From Catenibacillus sp964565805 (GTDB lineage: Bacteria; Bacillota; Clostridia; Lachnospirales; Lachnospiraceae), in NCBI GenBank assembly GCA_964565805.1, contig CAZMGH010000003.1:43991-107990 (forward strand): DNA of 64,000 nucleotides, read 5' to 3'. A program made the translations under genes and the position numbers. Shown one piece after another: positions 18,036 to 25,380 of this stretch. Each line of letters begins with the position of its first letter. Positions within the stretch are counted from its first letter, which is position 1. The notes below the pieces were generated by a model, which ran no database searches, was not told the origin of the DNA, and saw only the letters and a program-made list of their open reading frames with translations.

Positions 18036-18526
18036 CAACCCAAGCCCCTTTCCTCATAGTATTCATCGATAAGCAGGTCCGTGCCATCGGCCGCCGATGT
18101 GGCCAAGGTGTCGCATCGCTCGTTTTGCTCGTGGCCGTTGTGACCCTTGACCCAGTGGAAAGTGACCTGATGAGGCTTCATGGCGGCAAGCATACGCTGC
18201 CATAGGTCAACATTTTTTACCGGCTCATTTTTTCCTCTTTTCCAGCCTTTTTTGATCCAACCTTGGATCCAGTGCTGGTTAAAGGCATTGACCACATACT
18301 GGGAATCTGAGTACAGATCCACCCGGCAGGGCCGGTTTAAGGCCTCAAGGGCAGCGATCACAGCCATCATTTCCATACGGTTATTGGTGGTCCGGCGAAA
18401 TCCCGCGGATAATTCTCTCACATGCAGGATGCCTTTAGTGTCAATATATTCCAAGACAGCGCCATAGCCTCCCGGGCCTTCCGGGTTTCCTCTGGCCGCG
18501 CCGTCTGTATACACGGTGACTTTCAC
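18035..18526 (-). CDS. rnhA: ribonuclease HI
   Basis: Removes RNA from RNA-DNA hybrids. The 163-residue protein has the four acidic catalytic positions in order: YTDGAARGNPGP-like opening (YTDGAARGNPEGPGG), NNRMEMMAVIAALEAL, LYSDSQYVVNA and RCDTLATSA. It starts at a GTG (18526) with AAGGGGGA upstream. It sits between the MutS-like gene and the methyltransferase gene in one transcription unit. Confidence 0.95.
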   Translation of the reverse strand: MKVTVYTDGAARGNPEGPGGYGAVLEYIDTKGILHVRELSAGFRRTTNNRMEMMAVIAALEALNRPCRVDLYSDSQYVVNAFNQHWIQGWIKKGWKRGKNEPVKNVDLWQRMLAAMKPHQVTFHWVKGHNGHEQNERCDTLATSAADGTDLLIDEYYEERGLG

Positions 18527-18538
18527 AAATGTTCCCCC

Positions 18539-20269
18539 TTAATTCGTCAGGGCAGCCCAGGTTCCTGTTTCTTCAAAGTCTCTGGCAGCCTGGGTAGCCT
18601 GCTGGATAATATCTTTGTTAAATCCAATAATTCCTAAAAGCTTAATGGCATTTCTTGATGTAGCCCGTCCCGGATACAGCACATAATCAAAGGCAACATC
18701 ATCGTCGGTGACTTCCTCCTGGAAATGATAATCGGAGAAATACTTTTCCAAAATGGCGGTCAGTTCAATGTCATGAGTTGCTGCAAAGCACAGGACATTC
18801 ATGCGGGAAATGGCCTCAAGGATCCGGGATGAAGCGGCGATACGCTCAATGGTATTTGTTCCCCGCAGCACCTCGTCGATAAAACACAGCACAGGAATAT
18901 GGGCGTATGCATCTTCTTTCTGAGACGCCGCGTCGATGATTCGCTTTAATGATTTAATCTCCACAATATAGTAGCTTTCATTACTTTGAATATCGTCTTT
19001 TAATGCCATAGATGAATATACCCTGAAAAATGGAGCTTCGTAGGAATCTGCCAGGCAGGTGCAAATGGTCTGAGCCAAAATGGCATTAATGGCAATGGTT
19101 TTTAAAAAGGTGGATTTACCGGAAGCATTGGAGCCGGTTAAAAGCACGCTTCGATCTTCGGAAATCGAGTTCATCACCGGATTGACGATCATAGGATGAT
19201 AAATATTTACTGCTTTAATAAATACCTTTTCCTGGGAATGAAGTACTGGACGGCAAACCGGCGTCTTCTGCCCGTCAGCCATGTACCGGCGGTAAGACGC
19301 AATGGCAATGTCACAGTCGATCTCCCCGATGATCTCCATGATCTGATCCAGCTCCTTGCCGTATTTAAACAGCCGGTAAGCCAGGTAATCAAACAGGATC
19401 ATATCAAAATGGGTCATCATTTTAATATAGTCCAGAATAATGGCTAGAAAATCGGCGGAAAAATCGGTGCCTGAAACAAAAAGCCAGGAATAACGGCTGA
19501 TACTGCTTAAGGGTTTTGCGCAGTCCTTTAATGTTTTGCTGTACTGGGCGATCCCCTCACATTTAAGATCCGCAATGCTTAAGGCGGCCTGGTTCATACG
19601 GGAAAGGTACGAAAATACCGCAAAGTAAGAGCTGATGCTGGCTTTGCGCTTAAAATAAATGACCATATTGATCACAATAATGAAAAAAATGAATGGAAGC
19701 CACTGAGCCGGATTCACAATACATCCGAAAATGGCCAGGAGCAAGGCGGCCAGGCAGATCATATGCAGGGTCGGCTTGTGCGGCCGCATGGAGCGGATGC
19801 CTGTAAGATACTGTCCCACACTGGAATTTCTCAGCTTTCCAAGCTTGCCCAGTTCATACTGGACTTTGGTCCGTTCCTGTTCATGTTCGTCAAAATAAGT
19901 GGCGATCCGATCTCTTTCCTTCAGTTTTTCCTCGTCCATACAGGGGGTATGAAGAAGGGCGTACAAATACTCCTCTCCTACTCCGCTTTCTGTACTATTC
20001 AGGATCATGTAGATGGTTTCCATATCCAGGTCATTCCAGGTTATGTCGTCAATAACCGGTGTGGTCTTCTCCCGGTTTTTATAATAATAAGCAATGCCGT
20101 TGTCATTATAACGGCCTGCCGAGTAATCATTTTTCGGCAGCCGCCCGTAAGAGCGTTTGATGCGCTGCATGATTTTCTTTTTTCTGTTAAATCCGTCATA
20201 AATCATTTTGGCCGCGATCAAAAGAATAACCCCGATCACCACCAAAAGGATCGTTTGTCTTGAATCCAT
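18539..20269 (-). CDS. membrane-anchored MutS-like ATPase
   Basis: A 576-residue protein with a MutS C-terminal ATPase domain but no mismatch-recognition domain. It has an N-terminal hydrophobic anchor (about residues 7-23) and two more hydrophobic segments near 170-215. The ATPase region has LLTGSNASGKSTFLKT (Walker A), VLCFIDEVLRGTNTIERI (Walker B with the MutS signature) and CFAATHDIEL. Similar MutS domain V proteins occur widely in Firmicutes with unknown role; membrane location argues against replication mismatch repair. It is the first gene of the unit leading into rnhA. Confidence 0.85.
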   Translation of the reverse strand: MDSRQTILLVVIGVILLIAAKMIYDGFNRKKKIMQRIKRSYGRLPKNDYSAGRYNDNGIAYYYKNREKTTPVIDDITWNDLDMETIYMILNSTESGVGEEYLYALLHTPCMDEEKLKERDRIATYFDEHEQERTKVQYELGKLGKLRNSSVGQYLTGIRSMRPHKPTLHMICLAALLLAIFGCIVNPAQWLPFIFFIIVINMVIYFKRKASISSYFAVFSYLSRMNQAALSIADLKCEGIAQYSKTLKDCAKPLSSISRYSWLFVSGTDFSADFLAIILDYIKMMTHFDMILFDYLAYRLFKYGKELDQIMEIIGEIDCDIAIASYRRYMADGQKTPVCRPVLHSQEKVFIKAVNIYHPMIVNPVMNSISEDRSVLLTGSNASGKSTFLKTIAINAILAQTICTCLADSYEAPFFRVYSSMALKDDIQSNESYYIVEIKSLKRIIDAASQKEDAYAHIPVLCFIDEVLRGTNTIERIAASSRILEAISRMNVLCFAATHDIELTAILEKYFSDYHFQEEVTDDDVAFDYVLYPGRATSRNAIKLLGIIGFNKDIIQQATQAARDFEETGTWAALTN

Positions 20270-20300
20270 AAAATTCCGCCTTCCTTTAACACCTCATTTC

Positions 20301-20329
20301 ATCTTATCATTTATTTTTGCGGATGTAAA
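20301..20329 (-). promoter_or_regulatory. promoter of the MutS-like/rnhA unit
   Basis: Minus strand: TTTACA (20324-20329), 17-base spacer, TAAGAT (20301-20306), starting just after the ilvC terminator. Confidence 0.6.
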
Positions 20330-20334
20330 GAAAA

Positions 20335-20374
20335 ACCGGCAGGTACGCCGTCATATAGACAGGAACCTGCCGGT
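20335..20374 (-). terminator. intrinsic terminator of ilvC
   Basis: A 10-bp perfect stem (ACCGGCAGGT, 20335-20344 with 20365-20374) and a 20-base loop, followed on the minus strand by TTTTCTTT. Confidence 0.85.
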
Positions 20375-20405
20375 AAAAATCTTATGTAAAATCAGTAACT
20401 GATCA

Positions 20406-21416
20406 TTAGTTGTTGATCAGCTTATCATCGTCGTTCCAGCTGTAAAGCTTACGAAGCTCTTCACCAACCTTCTCGCATGGATGCTCTGCTGCGCGTTTGC
20501 GCATAGCCATAAAGTGAGGAGCGCCAACCTGGTTTTCAAGAAGCCAGTTCTTTGCGAATGTACCATCCTGAATATCAGAAAGGATCTGTTTCATGGCTTT
20601 CTTTGTGTCCTCTGTGATGATCTTAGGACCTGTAATGTAATCGCCGTACTCAGCCGTGTTGGAAATCGAATATCTCATACCTGCAAAGCCGCTTTCAAAG
20701 ATCAGGTCAACGATAAGTTTCATCTCATGGATGCACTCAAAATACGCGTTTTCAGGAGCATATCCGGCTTCAACAAGAGTTTCATATCCAGCCTGCATTA
20801 ACGCGCAAACACCGCCGCAAAGGACAGCCTGCTCACCAAACAGGTCCGTTTCTGTTTCAACCTTGAAGGTTGTCTCAAGAACGCCGGCTCTTGCGCCGCC
20901 GATACCAAGAGCATACGCAAGGCCAAGATCATGCGCCTTTCCTGTAGCATCCTGCTCAACAGCAATAAGGCAGGGAACGCCTTTGCCTTCCTGATACTGG
21001 CTGCGAACAGTGTGACCAGGGCCTTTAGGCGCGATCATAACAACGTCTACATCCTTCGGCGGAAGGATCTGTCCGAAGTGGATCGCAAAACCATGAGCAA
21101 ACATAAGCATGTTGCCAGGCTCGAGATTTGGAGCAATAGACTCTTTATACATCTTAGCCTGTTTCTCATCGTTAATAAGGATCATGATAATGTCGGCTCT
21201 TTTAGCAGCCTCTGCAGCTGTATATACTTTAAAGCCCTGAGCCTCAGCCTTTGCCCAGGATCTGCTTCCTTCATAAAGACCTACAATAACATCACAGCCG
21301 GACTCTTTAAGATTTAATGCGTGAGCATGTCCCTGGCTGCCGTAACCGATAATGGCGATCGTTTTTCCTTCAAGTAATGAAAGATTGCAGTCTTCCTGAT
21401 AATAGATTTTTGCCAT
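20406..21416 (-). CDS. ilvC: ketol-acid reductoisomerase (class I)
   Basis: Second step of valine and isoleucine synthesis: magnesium-dependent isomerisation and NAD(P)H reduction of acetohydroxy acids. The length (336 residues) is class I. GYGSQGHAHALNLKESG is the nucleotide-binding motif, ETDLFGEQAVLCGG holds the metal-binding acids, and SNTAEYGDY is conserved. The start has AGGAGG in front and its own promoter 60 bases upstream. ilvN lies next to it in the same direction; ilvB and ilvD are not in the window. Confidence 0.98.
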   Translation of the reverse strand: MAKIYYQEDCNLSLLEGKTIAIIGYGSQGHAHALNLKESGCDVIVGLYEGSRSWAKAEAQGFKVYTAAEAAKRADIIMILINDEKQAKMYKESIAPNLEPGNMLMFAHGFAIHFGQILPPKDVDVVMIAPKGPGHTVRSQYQEGKGVPCLIAVEQDATGKAHDLGLAYALGIGGARAGVLETTFKVETETDLFGEQAVLCGGVCALMQAGYETLVEAGYAPENAYFECIHEMKLIVDLIFESGFAGMRYSISNTAEYGDYITGPKIITEDTKKAMKQILSDIQDGTFAKNWLLENQVGAPHFMAMRKRAAEHPCEKVGEELRKLYSWNDDDKLINN

Positions 21417-21474
21417 ATTCGTTTCCTCCTATTCATCTTCATCTATGTAATACTTTATCATGATGGTGTATCTA

Positions 21475-21502
21475 ATTTTAGTACATTCTCCAACTTTGTC
21501 AA
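21475..21502 (-). promoter_or_regulatory. promoter of ilvC
   Basis: Minus strand: TTGACA (21497-21502), 16-base spacer, TAAAAT (21475-21480), in the ilvN-ilvC gap. Confidence 0.65.
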
Positions 21503-21526
21503 GATATTTTTAAAAAACTTAGTTGC

Positions 21527-22027
21527 TTACAGGTATCTTACGTCATCAGAGCCTCTGGAAAGCCCGGTAATGCCTGTGCGGGCCAGCTCCAGGATCTCAT
21601 GGCCGTCCAGCAGACGGATAAATGCGTCGATTTTACTCTGGGCTCCGGTCATTTCCACAATAAGAGAATCCTTTGAAACATCTACAATGTTGGCACGGAA
21701 AATATCTGCAATGGCAATCACAGCCTGCCGTTCAGCTGCCTCGCAGCGGATCTTTACAAGAACAAGCTCACGGCAGACGGAGCGGTTTTCTTCCAGTTCT
21801 TTAATGTCCACTACGTCCACTAATTTATTTAACTGCTTGTGAATCTGCTCAAGAACCAGATCATCCCCATTAACCACAATGGTCATGCGGGTGTATCTGG
21901 GATCCATAGTCTCACCGGCAGTGATACTGTCAATATTATACCCTCTTCTGGAAAAAAGACCGGAAACACGGCTTAAAACACCCGTTGTATTATCCACTAA
22001 AATTGAAAGCGCTTTTTTATGCTCCAT
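21527..22027 (-). CDS. ilvN: acetolactate synthase small (regulatory) subunit
   Basis: Regulatory subunit that confers valine feedback on acetolactate synthase. From the ATG at 22027 (GAGGTG just upstream) it has 166 residues: an ACT domain (SILVDNTTGVLSRVSGLFS, RRGYNIDSITAG, TRMTIVV) and the C-terminal ALS small-subunit domain (VDVSKDSLIVEMTG). A longer reading from 22057 lacks a ribosome binding site. The catalytic subunit gene ilvB is not next to it, so the two subunits are encoded apart in this genome. Confidence 0.95.
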   Translation of the reverse strand: MEHKKALSILVDNTTGVLSRVSGLFSRRGYNIDSITAGETMDPRYTRMTIVVNGDDLVLEQIHKQLNKLVDVVDIKELEENRSVCRELVLVKIRCEAAERQAVIAIADIFRANIVDVSKDSLIVEMTGAQSKIDAFIRLLDGHEILELARTGITGLSRGSDDVRYL

Positions 22028-22120
22028 AATCCTCACCTCATCTGTTTTTACAGGCATTTTTACGGTGCAGCGCCAACACCTTTTGCGACACAGCCCCAGC
22101 CTGTCTGACTGAACAGTTCC

Positions 22121-22149
22121 ATTCTAACAACAATAAAAGTCTTTGTCAA
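22121..22149 (-). promoter_or_regulatory. promoter of ilvN
   Basis: Minus strand: TTGACA (22144-22149), 17-base spacer, TAGAAT (22121-22126). The leader of about 85 bases shows no clear leader peptide or terminator. I see no terminator between echF and this promoter, so read-through from the hydrogenase operon is possible. Confidence 0.7.
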
Positions 22150-22178
22150 CAAAATGTAAGGTTTAGGGAGCAGGACTT

Positions 22179-22610
22179 TCAAGATGGATCGCCGCTTGGC
22201 TTAGCCGCCGCGGTCGCCGAGGTTTTAGCCGCCGCCGGCTTCACCGCCGGTTTTGCCGGCAGCGGGGAAGCCTTAAAGGTTTCCGTATCCATATGATCCT
22301 GAGGTTCGGTATATCCGGGGACAATGGACAGACATTTTTTCGGGCATACGCTGACACAGTTGCCGCACTGGACACAGTCAAACCGGTTAATGGTCCAGGT
22401 ACCGGCCTTCCGGTCTACAAAAATCGCTCCGGGAGGACAGTTGCGCATGCACATGCCGCAGCAAATACACAGATCTCCCTGAATCTCCACATGTCCTCTG
22501 GATCTTTGAGTAAACTTTGCCGGTTCATAAGGATAGCCTACAGTTGCCGGTTTAGAAAAAAGATTTTTTACCGCCGTCCGGGCAAAGGTCAGAAACTTTA
22601 CATTATCCAT
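22179..22610 (-). CDS. echF: Ech-type hydrogenase ferredoxin subunit (EchF-like)
   Basis: Polyferredoxin subunit that carries electrons between ferredoxin and the hydrogenase small subunit. Two [4Fe-4S] motifs are visible, CICCGMCMRNCPPG and CVQCGNCVSVCPKKC. The ATG at 22610 has GAGAGG upstream; a GTG at 22619 is possible. It overlaps the large-subunit stop region by a few bases at most and is the last gene of the operon. The C-terminal 35 residues are a low-complexity Ala/Pro/Lys tail (from about TFKASPLPAKP to the end) not expected in the ferredoxin fold. Confidence 0.9.
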   Translation of the reverse strand: MDNVKFLTFARTAVKNLFSKPATVGYPYEPAKFTQRSRGHVEIQGDLCICCGMCMRNCPPGAIFVDRKAGTWTINRFDCVQCGNCVSVCPKKCLSIVPGYTEPQDHMDTETFKASPLPAKPAVKPAAAKTSATAAAKPSGDPS

Positions 22611-22615
22611 GCTTA

Positions 22616-23695
22616 TCACCTCTCTGTACAGCTAATGCAGGGATCAATGGTCAGGATCAGCAAAGGCACATCCGCCAGCTGGCATCCTTTAAGAAGCTCT
22701 ACCATGGGCGGTATATTGCTTGTGGTTGGGGTCCTTAAGCGGAACCGGTCAAGAAACTTGGTCCCATTGCCTTTAATATAATAAATGGCCTCGCCTCTGG
22801 GCTGCTCAATGCGGGCAAAATATTCTCCTGACGGATTTCCCTTAACAGGGACGCTAATATCTCCCTCCGGGATTTTGGCAATGGCCTGGCGGATCAGGCT
22901 GAAAGATTGACGGATCTCCTGTAAGCGCACCTGACACCGGGCATAGCAGTCCCCCTCTGTGGCTGTAATAATATCCAGATCCAGATCGCCGTAAGCTTCA
23001 TAGCCAAGACGGCGGCAGTCATACGCTTCTCCGCTGGCTCGAAGCATAGGTCCTACAGCCCCTAAAAGCCGCGCCTTTTTCAAAGGCAGAACACCAACGC
23101 CTTTTAAACGGGCCTGAACGGAGTAATCCTTTAAAAAGGTATCCATGATAGGGATCAAATCTTTTTCCATACTTTCAATAGTATCTGAAATTCCCTTTAA
23201 CATAGACGAATCCATGTCTTTGGACACACCACCCACACACATAACAGAGAAAATGATCCGTCCGCCGGTGGTGGCGTCAAACATATCCAAAATCTTTTCT
23301 CTTAAACGCCAGGATTGCATAAAAAGGCTTTCAAAGCCCATAGCGTCTGCCAAAAGTCCCAGCCACAGCAAATGGCTGTGGACACGGCTCATTTCCTCCC
23401 AAATGGTGCGCAGATAAGCAGCTCTTTTTGGAACTTCAATATTCATAACATTTTCCACAGCCTCGCAGTAGCCCATGCCGTGGCCGCAGCTGCAGATCCC
23501 GCAGATCCGCTCCGCAATATAAACATACTGTTTAAAATCCTTCTTTTCCACCAGCTTTTCCAGACCTCTGTGGACAAAGCCAATGCTGGGGATGGCCTCA
23601 ACAACAACCTCATCCTCCAGGACAAGGTCCAGATGTACCGGTTCCGGGAGCACCGGATGTTGGGGGCCAAAAGGTATGATACTTCTTTTTGCCAT
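22616..23695 (-). CDS. echE: Ech-type [NiFe] hydrogenase large subunit (EchE-like)
   Basis: Catalytic subunit carrying the nickel-iron site, homologous to NuoD of complex I. Both nickel motifs are present: RICGICSCGHGMGYCE (C65 and C68 from the chosen start) and DPCISCTER at the very C-terminus (C353, C356). Only three residues follow the last Cys, so there is no C-terminal extension for a maturation protease to remove. ATG 23695 has AAGGGGTGA upstream; a longer reading from 23734 overlaps echD and is unlikely. Group 4 membership follows from the complex I-like neighbours. Confidence 0.94.
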   Translation of the reverse strand: MAKRSIIPFGPQHPVLPEPVHLDLVLEDEVVVEAIPSIGFVHRGLEKLVEKKDFKQYVYIAERICGICSCGHGMGYCEAVENVMNIEVPKRAAYLRTIWEEMSRVHSHLLWLGLLADAMGFESLFMQSWRLREKILDMFDATTGGRIIFSVMCVGGVSKDMDSSMLKGISDTIESMEKDLIPIMDTFLKDYSVQARLKGVGVLPLKKARLLGAVGPMLRASGEAYDCRRLGYEAYGDLDLDIITATEGDCYARCQVRLQEIRQSFSLIRQAIAKIPEGDISVPVKGNPSGEYFARIEQPRGEAIYYIKGNGTKFLDRFRLRTPTTSNIPPMVELLKGCQLADVPLLILTIDPCISCTER

Positions 23696-23699
23696 TTTA

Positions 23700-24047
23700 T
23701 CACCCCTTCTCTTTAAACGGTGTCGCTTGGTCAATACGGTACAATCTGCGATGGTAATCCAAACTCAGATTTTCAATTTTAACCCCAAAAAGTTCAGAAG
23801 CTTCATTTTCCTGAATAAAGGCACAGGAATACATCTGAGTAATGCTGGGGATCTTATCTTCTGTTCCTACCGTCAGCCGGAGGGTTACCATTTTATAATC
23901 TTTACAAAATGAATAGCTCATTTCATAGCCATCTTCCACACGGGCCGCGCAAATCTGGGCTAGTCGCCAGTCCTCCATTTTCATGGCGATCACCTGGGCA
24001 AGAAACTCGTCCATGGAAATCGGCCGGATCTCATTTGTTTTATCCAT
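23700..24047 (-). CDS. echD: Ech-type hydrogenase NuoC-like subunit (EchD-like)
   Basis: A small (115-residue) peripheral subunit homologous to the 30-kDa NuoC subunit of complex I. SITQMYSCAFIQENEASELFGVKI matches the NuoC signature, and DYHRRLYR follows near the end. It has no cofactor motif and is thought to be structural. AGGAGG precedes the ATG closely, and the gene lies between echC and echE with gaps under 10 bases. Confidence 0.9.
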   Translation of the reverse strand: MDKTNEIRPISMDEFLAQVIAMKMEDWRLAQICAARVEDGYEMSYSFCKDYKMVTLRLTVGTEDKIPSITQMYSCAFIQENEASELFGVKIENLSLDYHRRLYRIDQATPFKEKG

Positions 24048-24055
24048 ATGTCCTC

Positions 24056-24505
24056 CTACTTTTTACTGCCCTTTTTCGCTTCTATAAAAAATTTGCGTTT
24101 CTTATCAAGGATTTCCCGCGCCTTAACCACGCCGTCAATGATAGATTCCGGACGGGCCGCGCAGCCGGGAACATAAACATCTACAGGAATGACCGTATCA
24201 ATTCCGCCCCGGATATTGTAGCACTCTTTAAACACTCCGCCGGTACATGCGCAGATGCCTACAGCCACCACAACCTTCGGCTCAGGCATCTGGCTGTAAA
24301 GCTGGAGCACGACAGGCTCTGTCTGGCTGTTGACGCCGCCGGTAATCAGTAAAATATCTGCCTGAAACGGATCACCGGTATTAATAATACCAAAGCGCTC
24401 AATGTCATATTTAGGGGTCAGGCAATCCAAAACTTCAATATCACAGCCATTACAGCTGCTGGCATCATAGTGGAGAAGCCATGGAGATTTTGACATTACT
24501 CCCAT
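24056..24505 (-). CDS. echC: Ech-type [NiFe] hydrogenase small subunit (EchC-like)
   Basis: Homologue of NuoB carrying the proximal [4Fe-4S] cluster. SSCNGCDIEVLDC gives the first cysteines, then GICACTGGVF and VPGCAARPESI complete the ligand set. I favour ATG 24505 (GAGGG upstream, begins MGVMSKSPWLLHYD); an ATG at 24523 overlaps the echB stop as ATGA but has no ribosome binding site. About 149 residues, the usual size. Confidence 0.93.
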   Translation of the reverse strand: MGVMSKSPWLLHYDASSCNGCDIEVLDCLTPKYDIERFGIINTGDPFQADILLITGGVNSQTEPVVLQLYSQMPEPKVVVAVGICACTGGVFKECYNIRGGIDTVIPVDVYVPGCAARPESIIDGVVKAREILDKKRKFFIEAKKGSKK

Positions 24506-24519
24506 ACTCAAACCCTCTT

Positions 24520-25380
24520 TCATTTAATCAGCATAAGAATCAGTAAGTTTAAACCGCCTGCCAGTAAAGTTACAAGCCAGCATCCATATAAAAGATTTTT
24601 CCATTTTAAACGGGCTGAAGCATTGTCCCACAGGGTTTCAAAAAATAAAATGCACAGGCACACTACAATGGCAATGGGCCAGCTCCACCAGTGTTTATTA
24701 ATAATAAACAGGCAGAAAATACCAAGGATCAGAATCAATTCATAGTATTCGGCAACATTCATGATTCCTAAGGTAGTTCCGGACATTTCTGTGGTGATGC
24801 CCTTGACCATTTCCTGATGGGCGTGATGGCTAGTGGAAAGGTCAAAAGGCGATTTACGGAATTTAATGGCTGCCGTAAACATAAAGGCAAGGAGCATCCC
24901 GGGCATAAACACTATAGGACTGACAGACATTTGGACAATATCCGCGACCTGGAAGGATCCGGAGGCAAGATAAAAGCCAACGGCAATAATCAGTGTCAGA
25001 GGCTCATAAGCCATCATCTGGAGCATTTCCCGGCCCGCGCCCATATTGGCGTAAGGAGATGAGTCGCTGGACGCGCCAATGACAAGGAACATATCCGCCA
25101 GGGATAAAATAAACATGCACATTAAAATGTCCGTTCCGCTAAACAGCATACATCCGGCAATGATAAGAAAAGCCAGATAGCTTAGATTTAACAGGAGCTG
25201 AACATTATTTACAGCGATCATCTGTTTTGAAAAAAGCTTGCGCAGATCATAAAAGGGCTGGAACACAGAAGGCCCCCGCCTGCCCTGCATCCGGGCGCTG
25301 ACCACACGCTCAACGCCGTCAATAAGGGCGCCTAATAAAGGAGCCAGTAAAAGATAACCAATAACAAAGGCAATTCTCAT
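24520..25380 (-). CDS. echB: Ech-type hydrogenase membrane subunit (EchB-like, NuoH family)
   Basis: Membrane subunit homologous to NuoH, linking the soluble hydrogenase module to the ion pump. The roughly 286-residue protein has about eight hydrophobic segments and the NuoH-type loop ARMQGRRGPSVFQPFYDL plus KFRKSPFDLSTSHHAHQEMV. The ATG at 25380 overlaps the echA stop by four bases (ATGA) and has GGAGGT upstream. Confidence 0.94.
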   Translation of the reverse strand: MRIAFVIGYLLLAPLLGALIDGVERVVSARMQGRRGPSVFQPFYDLRKLFSKQMIAVNNVQLLLNLSYLAFLIIAGCMLFSGTDILMCMFILSLADMFLVIGASSDSSPYANMGAGREMLQMMAYEPLTLIIAVGFYLASGSFQVADIVQMSVSPIVFMPGMLLAFMFTAAIKFRKSPFDLSTSHHAHQEMVKGITTEMSGTTLGIMNVAEYYELILILGIFCLFIINKHWWSWPIAIVVCLCILFFETLWDNASARLKWKNLLYGCWLVTLLAGGLNLLILMLIK

